DNA of 7,410 nt, from positions 1-7,410 of the forward strand of contig JAJXYI010000317.1 of NCBI GenBank assembly GCA_021780625.1, given 5' to 3'. Source of the stretch: a bacterium (lineage in GTDB: Bacteria > Verrucomicrobiota > Verrucomicrobiae > Opitutales > Opitutaceae). A program made the translations under genes and the position numbers. This document shows, piece after piece, positions 1 through 6,959 of the stretch. The notes beneath the pieces are model-generated. The model was not told the origin of the DNA and did not search any database. It saw nothing but the letters and a program-made list of their open reading frames with translations. Every line of letters starts with the position of its first letter. Position 1 is the first letter of the stretch.

Positions 1-65
1 TGCAAGCGGTCGCATGCCGTCACGCCCGCATTGCGTCGCGGCGTTTCCCGTGTTCCGTATGCCTC

Positions 66-320
66 ATGTCCACCTCCCTTCCCCGTCTCTACGTGAAGAC
101 CGGCTGTCCCTGGTGCGCCGAGGCGATCCAGGTGCTCGAAGAAAACGGCGTGCGTTACGACCAGCGAAACGTGACCACCGACCGGTCGGCCTACACCGAG
201 ATGGTGAAGCTTTCCGGGCAGACCAAGGCCCCCACACTCGACTGGAACGGCGAGATCCTGGCCGACTTCGGGGCCGCCGAGCTCCGTCCCTTCCTCAAGC
301 AGCGCGGCGCGCTGCGCTGA
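66..320 (+). CDS. Glutaredoxin family protein (84 aa, dithiol CPWC type)
   Basis: This is a small cytosolic thiol-disulfide oxidoreductase of the thioredoxin fold, expected to reduce protein disulfides or glutathione-mixed disulfides. The first beta strand (LYVKTG, residues 8-13) leads directly into the dithiol active site C14-P15-W16-C17. The segment T53-K54-A55-P56-T57 carries the cis-proline (P56) that faces the active site in this fold. The glycine and acid that help bind glutathione in the family probably correspond to the D67-F68-G69 region, followed by a C-terminal helix (residues 70-79). At 84 residues it is full length for a bacterial glutaredoxin. The ATG at 66 was chosen because it leaves just seven residues before the first strand; no clear Shine-Dalgarno precedes it. 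Nothing around it names a substrate. It stands alone, 183 bp before the next start, with a hairpin just after its stop. Family membership is secure; the physiological electron donor (glutathione or another thiol) is not known. Confidence 0.93.
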   Translation: MSTSLPRLYVKTGCPWCAEAIQVLEENGVRYDQRNVTTDRSAYTEMVKLSGQTKAPTLDWNGEILADFGAAELRPFLKQRGALR

Positions 321-330
321 CGGACCATCA

Positions 331-356
331 GGCGCCTCAAATGAGTGAGGCACGCC
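331..356 (+). terminator. Hairpin after the glutaredoxin gene, possible terminator
   Basis: GGCGCCTCA (331-339) pairs with TGAGG (346-350) and CGCC (353-356), giving nine base pairs with a two-base bulge (CA, 351-352) and a six-base loop. It starts 10 bp after the glutaredoxin stop, the usual place for a transcription end. There is no real T-run after it (GGTGCCCTTG follows), so it is at best an imperfect intrinsic terminator or an RNA 3'-end stabiliser. The structure is visible in the sequence; the function is inferred. Confidence 0.4.
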
Positions 357-503
357 GGTGCCCTTGAACGGGCCGGTTTGGGGACAATCGCGTTGCGGGT
401 CCGGCTGGCGCCGGGCAAATGTGCGGTCCCAGCCGGGCGGCGGCCGTCCCCCGGTCCCCAGCACTCCCCTGTCCCGACGGCCCGGGACGAAATTCCCCCA
501 CCG

Positions 504-1280
504 ATGCACCCCGCCCGCCGTCTCGCCCTGGTCTGCCTCACCCTTTGCGCCGCCTCACCTCTCGCCGTTCGCGCCGCCGCTCCGAAAGTCCCCGCCTGGG
601 CCTGGCCTGGCACCGCCACCCACGCCCAAGTGCCGCCGCCCGCGGACTTCCATCGCGCCACCACCACCGTCGTCGCCCCCATCGGTGTGTTCGAGGGTCA
701 ATCCGACGTCGGCGGCGCCCTGGTGCCCGGAAGTTCGAGCTTCGATGCGAAAACCGGCGCCTACACCATCCGCTCCGCCGGCTACAACATCTGGTACACC
801 CGCGACGAGTTCCGCTACCTCTGGCGAAAGATGTCCGGCGACGTCTCCCTCGCCGCCGACATCACCTTTCCGAACCCCGGCGGCTACGGCGACCGCAAGG
901 CCGTGCTGATTTTCCGACAGGACCTCGACGACGATTCCAAGGAGGTCATGACCGCCCTCCACGGCGCAGGACTTATCCACCTCGCCCTGCGGCCCGAAAA
1001 GGGCGCCGACATCCGGGAGGCCTGTCGTATCGAACCTTCCGTGACAGCGGTTCACGGCTCCAGACCCATCCGGCTCGGGATCGAAAAACACGGCGACGTG
1101 TTTTCGCTGTGGGTCAGTCTCCACGGCGAAGCCATGCACCAGGTCGGCTCGACCGCCACCCTTCATCTCAAGCCGCCGTTCTACGTCGGCATCGCCTTCT
1201 GCTCGCATCAACCCGTCACGCTCGACACCGCCGTGCTCTCGGACGTCACGCTCACGAACGCGGCCGGCCAGGTGCATTGA
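504..1280 (+). CDS. Exported DUF1349-like beta-sandwich protein (258 aa)
   Basis: A secreted or periplasmic protein with no assigned activity. Residues 1-26 form a typical Sec signal peptide: R5-R6, a hydrophobic core (L7 to L20), then a cleavage site at V22-R23-A24 or A24-A25-A26. C11 and C15 do not sit in a good lipobox, so cleavage by signal peptidase I is more likely than lipidation. From about residue 58 to 253 the pattern matches the concanavalin-like DUF1349 fold often attached to TolB/PD40 propeller proteins: D68-V-G, S79-F80-D81 before a Gly/Tyr strand, N96-I97-W98, the V134-L-I-F-R138 strand, and P225-F-Y-V-G-I-A-F with S234-H235 near the end. Here the fold stands alone, without a propeller or enzyme domain, suggesting a binding or accessory role (carbohydrate is a guess from the fold). 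An open frame continues upstream to a GTG at 345, but the ATG at 504 places the signal peptide at the N terminus and is preferred. No clear Shine-Dalgarno precedes it. Confidence 0.82.
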   Translation: MHPARRLALVCLTLCAASPLAVRAAAPKVPAWAWPGTATHAQVPPPADFHRATTTVVAPIGVFEGQSDVGGALVPGSSSFDAKTGAYTIRSAGYNIWYTRDEFRYLWRKMSGDVSLAADITFPNPGGYGDRKAVLIFRQDLDDDSKEVMTALHGAGLIHLALRPEKGADIREACRIEPSVTAVHGSRPIRLGIEKHGDVFSLWVSLHGEAMHQVGSTATLHLKPPFYVGIAFCSHQPVTLDTAVLSDVTLTNAAGQVH

Positions 1281-1296
1281 GCCGCCGCCGGTAGGT

Positions 1297-1312
1297 CGCC
1301 GAATTTTCGGCG
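1297..1312 (+). terminator. Perfect short hairpin between the DUF1349-like and YdeI-family genes
   Basis: CGCCGA (1297-1302) and TCGGCG (1307-1312) form a six-pair GC-rich stem around an ATTT loop, 16 bp after the stop of the exported protein gene. Only TTG follows, not a T-run, so it would be a weak intrinsic terminator. Because it also lies 27 bp before the likely start of the next gene, it could instead sit in that gene's leader RNA. Structure seen; role inferred. Confidence 0.35.
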
Positions 1313-1339
1313 TTGAGCCGGGCACAGGACGGCGGCGAA

Positions 1340-1933
1340 ATGGCGCGAATCGATCCGGATCCCATGGCTGACGCTCCAAAGCCCGTGTATTTCGCGACTC
1401 CGGCCGCCTGGCGGGCCTGGCTCGAGGAGCACCATGCGCGAGAGACCGAGCTGCTCGTCGGATTTCACAAGGTGGGAAGCGGTCGGCCCTCGATGTCGTG
1501 GCCGGAGTCGGTCGACGAGGCCCTGTGCTTCGGCTGGATCGACGGCGTCAGGCGCTCCGTGGACGCCGCCCGCTACACGATCCGTTTCTCGGTGCGGCGG
1601 CCCTCGAGCATCTGGAGCCGGATCAACCTTGCCAAGGCCGAGGCCCTGATCGCCTCGGGCCGGATGCAACCCGCCGGCCTCGCCGCCTACGAACGCCGTC
1701 GCCCCGACCGCTCAGGCGTGTATTCCTTCGAGCGCGACCACGCCCAGCTCGGACGCGACGCCGAGCTCCAGTTCAAGGCCCAGCCCCGGGCCTGGGCCTT
1801 TTTCAGCCGGCAGGCGCCGTCATATCGCAGGACTGCCGCCTGGTGGGTCATCAGCGCAAAGCGGGCCGAGACCCGGGATCGAAGACTTGAACGCCTGATC
1901 GCCGCTTCGGCCGGGGGCCGGCGCTTGTTTTGA
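1340..1933 (+). CDS. YdeI/OmpD-associated (OmdA) family protein (197 aa)
   Basis: A soluble protein of the YdeI/OmpD-associated family, often labelled bacteriocin-protection protein. In enterobacteria relatives are linked to resistance to cationic peptides and interaction with an outer-membrane porin; the biochemical activity is unknown and transfer of that role to this organism is uncertain. Family hallmarks in order: a start region KPVYFATPAAWRAWL (residues 14-28), C63-F-G-W-I-D-G69, the W92-S-R-I-N96 segment followed by L-A-K-A-E and a helix with G108-R-M, then W168-W-V-I-S-A-K-R175 and an Arg-rich C-terminal helix ending in GGRRLF. No signal peptide or membrane helix is seen. Start choice: ATG 1340 has AGGA at 1326-1329 ten bases upstream; ATG 1364 (189 aa) is a good alternative because relatives usually begin near that point; a TTG at 1313 lies at the foot of the preceding hairpin and is unlikely. 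It follows the exported protein gene by 59 bp, so co-transcription is possible. Confidence 0.87.
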   Translation: MARIDPDPMADAPKPVYFATPAAWRAWLEEHHARETELLVGFHKVGSGRPSMSWPESVDEALCFGWIDGVRRSVDAARYTIRFSVRRPSSIWSRINLAKAEALIASGRMQPAGLAAYERRRPDRSGVYSFERDHAQLGRDAELQFKAQPRAWAFFSRQAPSYRRTAAWWVISAKRAETRDRRLERLIAASAGGRRLF

Positions 1934-2059
1934 CAAGGCCCCGCCGCCGGCCCGCGCTCCGCGAGCCCACAGGATGCGCGGTTTCCGATGGCGCTGTCCG
2001 TGCGATGCGGCAAGCCATTATCTGTAAGTGATTTTCGACCTCGCTGCACCTTCCGGGCC

Positions 2060-2069
2060 AGGCTAGCCT
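2060..2069. promoter_or_regulatory. 10-bp perfect palindrome upstream of the kinase gene
   Basis: AGGCTAGCCT reads the same on both strands and ends 25 bp before the kinase start codon, in the 161-bp gap after the YdeI-family gene. It may be an operator half or core, or part of a promoter: TAGCCT (2064-2069) loosely resembles a -10 element, but no matching -35 hexamer lies 16-18 bp upstream. The symmetry does not extend further and there is no second copy in the gap. The rest of the gap holds no RNA gene or small ORF I can support. Confidence 0.2.
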
Positions 2070-2094
2070 CTGCCCTGTCGGTCCAGCGCCCAAC

Positions 2095-5000
2095 ATGCTC
2101 CACCCCGAGCCCATATCCCCGCGTCATCCCGTCGTGCGCGCCCTGCTGCCGCTCGCCTGCGTATCGAGCGCGCTGATCGCCCTCTATTCCCTGTGGGCCT
2201 GGCATAGCGGCGACTGGCACCGGGCTGCCGTCATCGACCAAACTGTGCCGACCGCGCCCAGCACCGGGCTGTTGCTCCTGCTCGCGAGTCTCGCCGTGTT
2301 GCTTCACCTCGGCCCAAGTTTTGGCAGGCTTGCGAGGATCGCGTCCGTGGCAATGAGCGCTGTCATCGCCGCAGTGGCCCTGGTCGTGGTCGCCCAGAAT
2401 CTACTGGGCCTTGGCTCCCCCTGGGAGGCCTGGTTGTCGGGGCCTTCCGTATCCCTGGGGTCGATACCGCTCGGGCGGATGTCCCCGTTCACCGCCGCGC
2501 TCTTCCTGCTCGCCGGGCTGAGCATCGCCGCGCTCGACCCCTCCCTGGGGGAACGGCCGGCCCTCAAGACGGCGGGACGGATCGCTGCCTTGCTGGGGGG
2601 CGGATTCGCAAGCGCCCAGGTGCTCGCCTACGCCACCGGGACACCGCTCTTCTACAACGGCAGCGTGGTGCCCGTAGCCCTGCTGACCTCCGCCGCGTTT
2701 GTCCTCCTCAATCTCGCGTTGCTGCTCGCCAGCCGGATGGACGAGCCGCTGCACCGCTTCTTCTTCGGCGACCCGGACGCCTCGAAGGGCCGCGAGTCCT
2801 TGCTCAATCAGCAGCGCGTGTTCGTCGTGGCCACGATCCTCACCCTGTCGGTCATCACGCTCACCGCCTCGCTCTACCTGCGATTCATGCAGGCGACGCA
2901 TCGGGAACGCATCGCCGGCGAACTGAAAGACATCGCGGAACTCAAGGTCGCCCAGCTGATGGAATGGCGCAATGAGCGCCGCCGCGACGCCCAGCTGCTG
3001 ATGCAGTCCCCGATTCTGATCCGGAGCCTCGAGGAGGGCATCCGGCCCGCCCCGGACGCCGCGCGACGACGCGACCTCCGCTCGTGGATGAACCAAATCG
3101 AACGGACCCAGGAACTCGATTCCATCACGCTGTACGACCTCCACCACCGCGAGTTGCTCAGTGTCTCCCGAACCAGCGAAGCGCCCCACGACGACATCGA
3201 AGGCTTCATCACCCGTGCTGAGAAATCGCGGGAGGTGACGTTTGGCGATTTTCGACGCGATCCAGACAACCGCGTGCACCTCGAGATCGCAGCCCCGGTG
3301 ATGGATCCCGACCAGGGAATCGTCCTCGGAGCGGTGCTGCTGTGCATCGACCCCTCGGTCCAGCTCTACCCGATGGTCGAACGCCTTCCGACTCCCGGAG
3401 TCCACGTCGGCACCCGCCTCATCCGCAGGGATGGCGACCGCCTTTGGTACGTCGACCGCTCGGGAATTTCGCGTCAAGGGTCCGTAACCTCGCGCGCGGA
3501 CAACCCGTTTGCCGTGGCCGCCCGCGTCCTGACTCAGGCTCCAGGGACCGTTGCAGAAGGTCCCGACGACCGGGGTGTATCAGTCATAGCCCTCGGACTC
3601 CCGGTATCCGGCTCACGATGGACGCTGCTCGTGGAAGTCCCCCTCTCCGAAGCCTACGCGCCGATGCGCCGGGAAGCATCCATTGTCGCAATCCTCACGT
3701 CGGCGCTCCTCTGCGCGGGCGCCTTCGGTGCGGGCCTCTTCTGGCGCCGCAGGAGCCTGTCGATCCTGCACCGCGCATTCACCGCCGAACGCGCCCAGGC
3801 CTCCGCCTCGAAGCGACTGGCCCTTGTGATGCAGCACGCCAGCGACGTCATCCTGCTGGCGGATGCCGATGGCCGCATTCTCGAGGCCAATGAGCGCGCC
3901 CTCCAGACCTACGGCTATTCCCTCGAGGAATTGCGTGCACTGTCGTTGCGAAGCCTTTCGGCTTCCGAGCCCTCCCGTGAACTGACCGACCAGGAAGGCA
4001 CCCTCCTGTCGGAGCACCGGCGCAAGGACGGCACGACGTTTCCCGTCGAAATCAACCAGACCGTCCTGGAAATCGAGGGCCAGCGCTGCTCCCTCTGGAT
4101 CTGCCGCGACATCTCCCAGCGCCTCGACCACGAGCATCAGATCGAACGCCTCAACCGGATCTACGCGGCGCTCAGCCAGGTGAATCACGCGCTCGTGCGA
4201 TGCCGGGACCGGAGCGTGTTCCAACACGAGGTCTGCGAGGCGCTCGTGGTCCATGGCGGTTTCAAGATGGCCTGGATCGGCCGTTCCGATCCCGTCACCC
4301 GCCGCGCAGTCTCGGTCGCCAGCCATGGGGACGAAAAGGGCTACCTGGAAACCATCCGGATCAATGTCGCCGCCCCTCCCGCCGAACGCGGTCCAACGAC
4401 GGTCGCGCTCGTCGAGGGTCGAACCTATGTCTGCAACGACTTTCACGCCGACCCGAGAACCGCACCCTGGCACGCGCCGGCGGCCGTTTCCGGCTTCAAC
4501 GCCTCCATCTCGCTCCCCATCCGGGAGGCAGGCCTCGTCACTCATGCGCTCACGGTGTACGCCGGCGAGAGACACTTCTTCGGCGCGACTGAAATCGCCC
4601 TGCTTGAGGAGGTGGCCTCCGACATCGGCTTCGGCCTCGACCACCTCACCCGCGACGCCGCTTTTCGCGACACCAGCTACCGTCTGGCGACACTCGTCGA
4701 CTCCGCGCCTCTCGCGATCGTCGTGCTCGACAGTCGCGGCTACGTCGACCTCTGGAACCCTGCCGCCGAGGTGATGTTCGGCTGGAAAGCCGACGAGGTC
4801 CTCGGCAAACCGCTTCCAAACGTGCCCGACGACCTTCGCGAGGAAACCCGCGAGCTGCACGCCGGCCTGCTCCAAGGCGACGCGACGACCGTGCTCGAGA
4901 CCCGCAGGCGGCGCAAGGACGGCACCATCATCGAGGTCAACGTCTCCTTCGCTTCGCTCCGGGACGAACAGGGTCGGATCGTCCGGACGCTGGGCATGTT

Positions 5001-6921
5001 CAAGGATATCACTGATCGCAAGCGCGCCGAGTCCGCACTTCGCACCAGTGAGACCCAGTTCCGCGCTCTGTTTGAGAACAGCCTCGACGGCTTCCTCCTC
5101 ACCAACCCCGAATCGGGCGTCATCCTCCAGGCCAACACCGCGGCGTGCCGGATGCTCGGCCGGACCGAGGACGAGCTGAAACAGGCGCAACGCACGGAAA
5201 TCGTCGACCACACCGATCCCCACCTGCCCCTTCTGCTCGCCGCGCGCGAGTCGACCGGACGGGCCGTCGGCGAACTCACCTTCATCCGCGGCGACGGTTC
5301 CCGCTTCGAAGCAGAACTCGCATCGGCGGTGTACGTCACCGAGGAGGGCCCCCGGACGAGCATGATCATCCACGACATCACCGAGCGGAGGGCCCGCGAG
5401 CGGCGGATCCATGAACAGGCCGCGTTGCTCGACATGGCCAACGAGGCGATCGTCGCGACGGATCTCGAGGGGCGAATCACCTACCTGAACCACGGTGCTG
5501 AGCGCCTTTTCGGCAAGGCCGCCGCCGGTCTTCGCGGACACCCGATCACCGAGGCCTTCGCCTCGGTCGAGGCCCGCGGCGCCGCCGAGATCGTGTCCGC
5601 GTTCACGCGCCCCGGAATCTGGCGCGGCGAAATCCAGGCCCGGAACGCCGAAGGCAACCCCATCGTCATCGAGACGAGCCTCACCGAGCTGCGCGACCAG
5701 TCCGGCCAGCCGGCGGGACGCCTCAGCATCAGCACCGACGTCACCGAGAAGAAGCGCCTCGAGGAAAAATTCCTCCGTTCGCAGCGCCTCGAGAGCATCG
5801 GCATGCTCGCCGCCGGGATCGCCCACGACCTCAACAACGTCCTCGCTCCGATAAGCATGGCCGTCCCGATCCTGCGCGACCACGCGACGGTCTCCGGAGA
5901 TATCCGGATGCTCAATACGCTGGAGCGCTGCGCCGAACGCGGCGCCGGCCTGGCGCGGCAGATCCTCGGCTTCGCCCACGGCGTGGGGGGCGAGCCCCGC
6001 GTGGTCCAGATCAAGCACCTGGTGCGCGACATCGCCAACGTCGTCACCGAAACCTTTCCCAAGTCGATCACCCTCTCCGACACGGTGCCCTCCGATCTCT
6101 GGACGGTGGTCGCCAATCCGACTCAGATCCACCAGGTGCTGCTCAACCTCTGCGTCAACGCCCGCGACGCGATGGAGGGCGGGGGCTCGCTGCAGCTGCG
6201 CGCTGAAAACCTGGAGCTCGATGCGTCCGCCGCAGCCTGCCTCGAGGGCGCGAGGCCCGGCCGATGGGTCAGGCTCGAGGTCTCAGACACGGGCACCGGA
6301 ATCCCCCCCGAAACCCTGTCACGCATCTGGGAACCTTTCTTCACCACCAAGGGCCCCGACCGTGGCACCGGACTCGGGCTCTCGACCGTGCGCGGCATCG
6401 TCGAAACGCACCACGGATTCGTGACCGTCGAAAGCCGGGTCGGCCAGGGCACCACCTTCCGGGTTTACCTGCCCGCGGCCGAAAGCCCCGGACCCGACGA
6501 ATCCGCAGGGCCCGCAACGCGCAAGGCCCGTGGTCACGGGGAGCTCATCCTCGTCGCCGACGACGAGGAGCCGCTCCGCGAAACCCTCAGCACCCTCCTG
6601 ACTCGCGACGGCTACCGCGTCGTCCTCGCAGGCGACGGCGCGGAGGCCGCGGAACACTTCAATTCCCGGCCAGACGATTTCTCACTCGTGATCTCCGACC
6701 TGGACATGCCCAAGCTCGACGGCATCGCCCTGGGCCGGATTGTACGGTCACTCAGGCCATCGACCCCTATCCTCGCAATGAGCGGCCTGGCCGACGACGG
6801 CCGCGTGGCGGAAATTTCCTCCGAAGCCACGTCCACCGGATTTCTCAAGAAGCCATTCACGGTCTTCGCCCTCCTCGACGCCGTGGAGCACCTTCTCGCA
6901 CGGGAGCAGGCGGGCGACTGA
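2095..6921 (+). CDS. Membrane-bound multi-PAS/GAF hybrid sensor histidine kinase with C-terminal receiver (1608 aa)
   Basis: An inner-membrane hybrid kinase that should autophosphorylate from ATP on a histidine and pass the phosphate to its own receiver. Six membrane helices (about 14-36, 57-73, 82-103, 132-147, 160-181, 193-213) form an N-terminal module; Arg/Lys-bearing loops at 75-81, 148-160 and 214-240 fit the cytoplasmic side. Helices 240-263 and 527-549 flank a periplasmic Cache/CHASE-like sensor region. Next come PAS1 (572-678), GAF (696-856), PAS2 (860-977), PAS3 (982-1100) and PAS4 (1104-1220); each PAS ends in DI(S/T) or DVT. HisKA carries the H-box GIAHDLNN with H1244. The ATPase domain shows N1351/N1355 (N box), D1398-T-G-T-G-I-P (G1), P1414-F-F-T-T-K (F) and G1424-T-G-L-G-L (G2). 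The receiver (1484-1603) has acidic D1489/D1490, phospho-acceptor D1535, S1563 and K1586. All catalytic residues appear intact. There is no HPt or DNA-binding output, and no partner gene is adjacent. The ATG at 2095 gives a plausible N-terminus just before helix 1, though no Shine-Dalgarno is visible. The ligand and target are unknown. Confidence 0.95.
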   Translation: MLHPEPISPRHPVVRALLPLACVSSALIALYSLWAWHSGDWHRAAVIDQTVPTAPSTGLLLLLASLAVLLHLGPSFGRLARIASVAMSAVIAAVALVVVAQNLLGLGSPWEAWLSGPSVSLGSIPLGRMSPFTAALFLLAGLSIAALDPSLGERPALKTAGRIAALLGGGFASAQVLAYATGTPLFYNGSVVPVALLTSAAFVLLNLALLLASRMDEPLHRFFFGDPDASKGRESLLNQQRVFVVATILTLSVITLTASLYLRFMQATHRERIAGELKDIAELKVAQLMEWRNERRRDAQLLMQSPILIRSLEEGIRPAPDAARRRDLRSWMNQIERTQELDSITLYDLHHRELLSVSRTSEAPHDDIEGFITRAEKSREVTFGDFRRDPDNRVHLEIAAPVMDPDQGIVLGAVLLCIDPSVQLYPMVERLPTPGVHVGTRLIRRDGDRLWYVDRSGISRQGSVTSRADNPFAVAARVLTQAPGTVAEGPDDRGVSVIALGLPVSGSRWTLLVEVPLSEAYAPMRREASIVAILTSALLCAGAFGAGLFWRRRSLSILHRAFTAERAQASASKRLALVMQHASDVILLADADGRILEANERALQTYGYSLEELRALSLRSLSASEPSRELTDQEGTLLSEHRRKDGTTFPVEINQTVLEIEGQRCSLWICRDISQRLDHEHQIERLNRIYAALSQVNHALVRCRDRSVFQHEVCEALVVHGGFKMAWIGRSDPVTRRAVSVASHGDEKGYLETIRINVAAPPAERGPTTVALVEGRTYVCNDFHADPRTAPWHAPAAVSGFNASISLPIREAGLVTHALTVYAGERHFFGATEIALLEEVASDIGFGLDHLTRDAAFRDTSYRLATLVDSAPLAIVVLDSRGYVDLWNPAAEVMFGWKADEVLGKPLPNVPDDLREETRELHAGLLQGDATTVLETRRRRKDGTIIEVNVSFASLRDEQGRIVRTLGMFKDITDRKRAESALRTSETQFRALFENSLDGFLLTNPESGVILQANTAACRMLGRTEDELKQAQRTEIVDHTDPHLPLLLAARESTGRAVGELTFIRGDGSRFEAELASAVYVTEEGPRTSMIIHDITERRARERRIHEQAALLDMANEAIVATDLEGRITYLNHGAERLFGKAAAGLRGHPITEAFASVEARGAAEIVSAFTRPGIWRGEIQARNAEGNPIVIETSLTELRDQSGQPAGRLSISTDVTEKKRLEEKFLRSQRLESIGMLAAGIAHDLNNVLAPISMAVPILRDHATVSGDIRMLNTLERCAERGAGLARQILGFAHGVGGEPRVVQIKHLVRDIANVVTETFPKSITLSDTVPSDLWTVVANPTQIHQVLLNLCVNARDAMEGGGSLQLRAENLELDASAAACLEGARPGRWVRLEVSDTGTGIPPETLSRIWEPFFTTKGPDRGTGLGLSTVRGIVETHHGFVTVESRVGQGTTFRVYLPAAESPGPDESAGPATRKARGHGELILVADDEEPLRETLSTLLTRDGYRVVLAGDGAEAAEHFNSRPDDFSLVISDLDMPKLDGIALGRIVRSLRPSTPILAMSGLADDGRVAEISSEATSTGFLKKPFTVFALLDAVEHLLAREQAGD

Positions 6922-6959
6922 ACCCCCGAAGCGGAGATTCACTTCGTCGCGGGCTTCAG
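6918..6959. terminator. Imperfect inverted repeat spanning the convergent gene ends
   Basis: CTGAACCC (6918-6925) can pair with GGG (6951-6953) plus TTCAG (6955-6959), with one bulged base, and CGAAG (6927-6931) pairs with CTTCG (6942-6946) inside it. The structure covers the kinase stop and the stop of the opposing phosphoesterase gene, which are only 17 bp apart, so it could serve both strands. It has an asymmetric internal loop, no T-run on either side, and overlaps coding sequence, so the call is weak. Confidence 0.22.

Noticed and set aside
14..367. Open frame of 117 codons overlapping the glutaredoxin gene
   Set aside because: It is Arg/Pro-rich with no family features and overlaps the well-supported glutaredoxin gene in another frame.
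364..388. TTGAAC and GACAAT as a promoter for the exported protein gene
   Set aside because: The spacer is only 13 bp, too short for a sigma-70 type promoter, and other spacings give poor -10 matches.
345..503. Upstream extension of the DUF1349-like protein to a GTG at 345 (311 aa)
   Set aside because: It would bury the clear signal peptide in the middle of the N-terminal region, and its first codons overlap the hairpin after the glutaredoxin gene.
555..1379. Minus-strand open frame of 274 codons opposite the DUF1349-like gene
   Set aside because: Gly/Val/Asp-rich antisense shadow; the plus strand has a signal peptide and family motifs.
1930..1935. TTGACA, a perfect -35 hexamer overlapping the stop of the YdeI-family gene
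   Set aside because: No -10-like sequence lies 16-18 bp downstream; that stretch is almost pure G and C.
1687..2307. Minus-strand open frame of 206 codons spanning the gap before the kinase
   Set aside because: It overlaps the ends of two well-supported plus-strand genes and shows no recognisable motif; its composition matches a shadow frame.
3613..6132. An 839-codon open frame on the minus strand, opposite the kinase gene
   Set aside because: The plus-strand frame here encodes unmistakable PAS, GAF, HisKA and ATPase motifs. The opposite frame has the low-complexity Asp/Gly/Val/Arg-rich look of an antisense shadow in GC-rich DNA, where stops are rare, and shows no recognisable domain.
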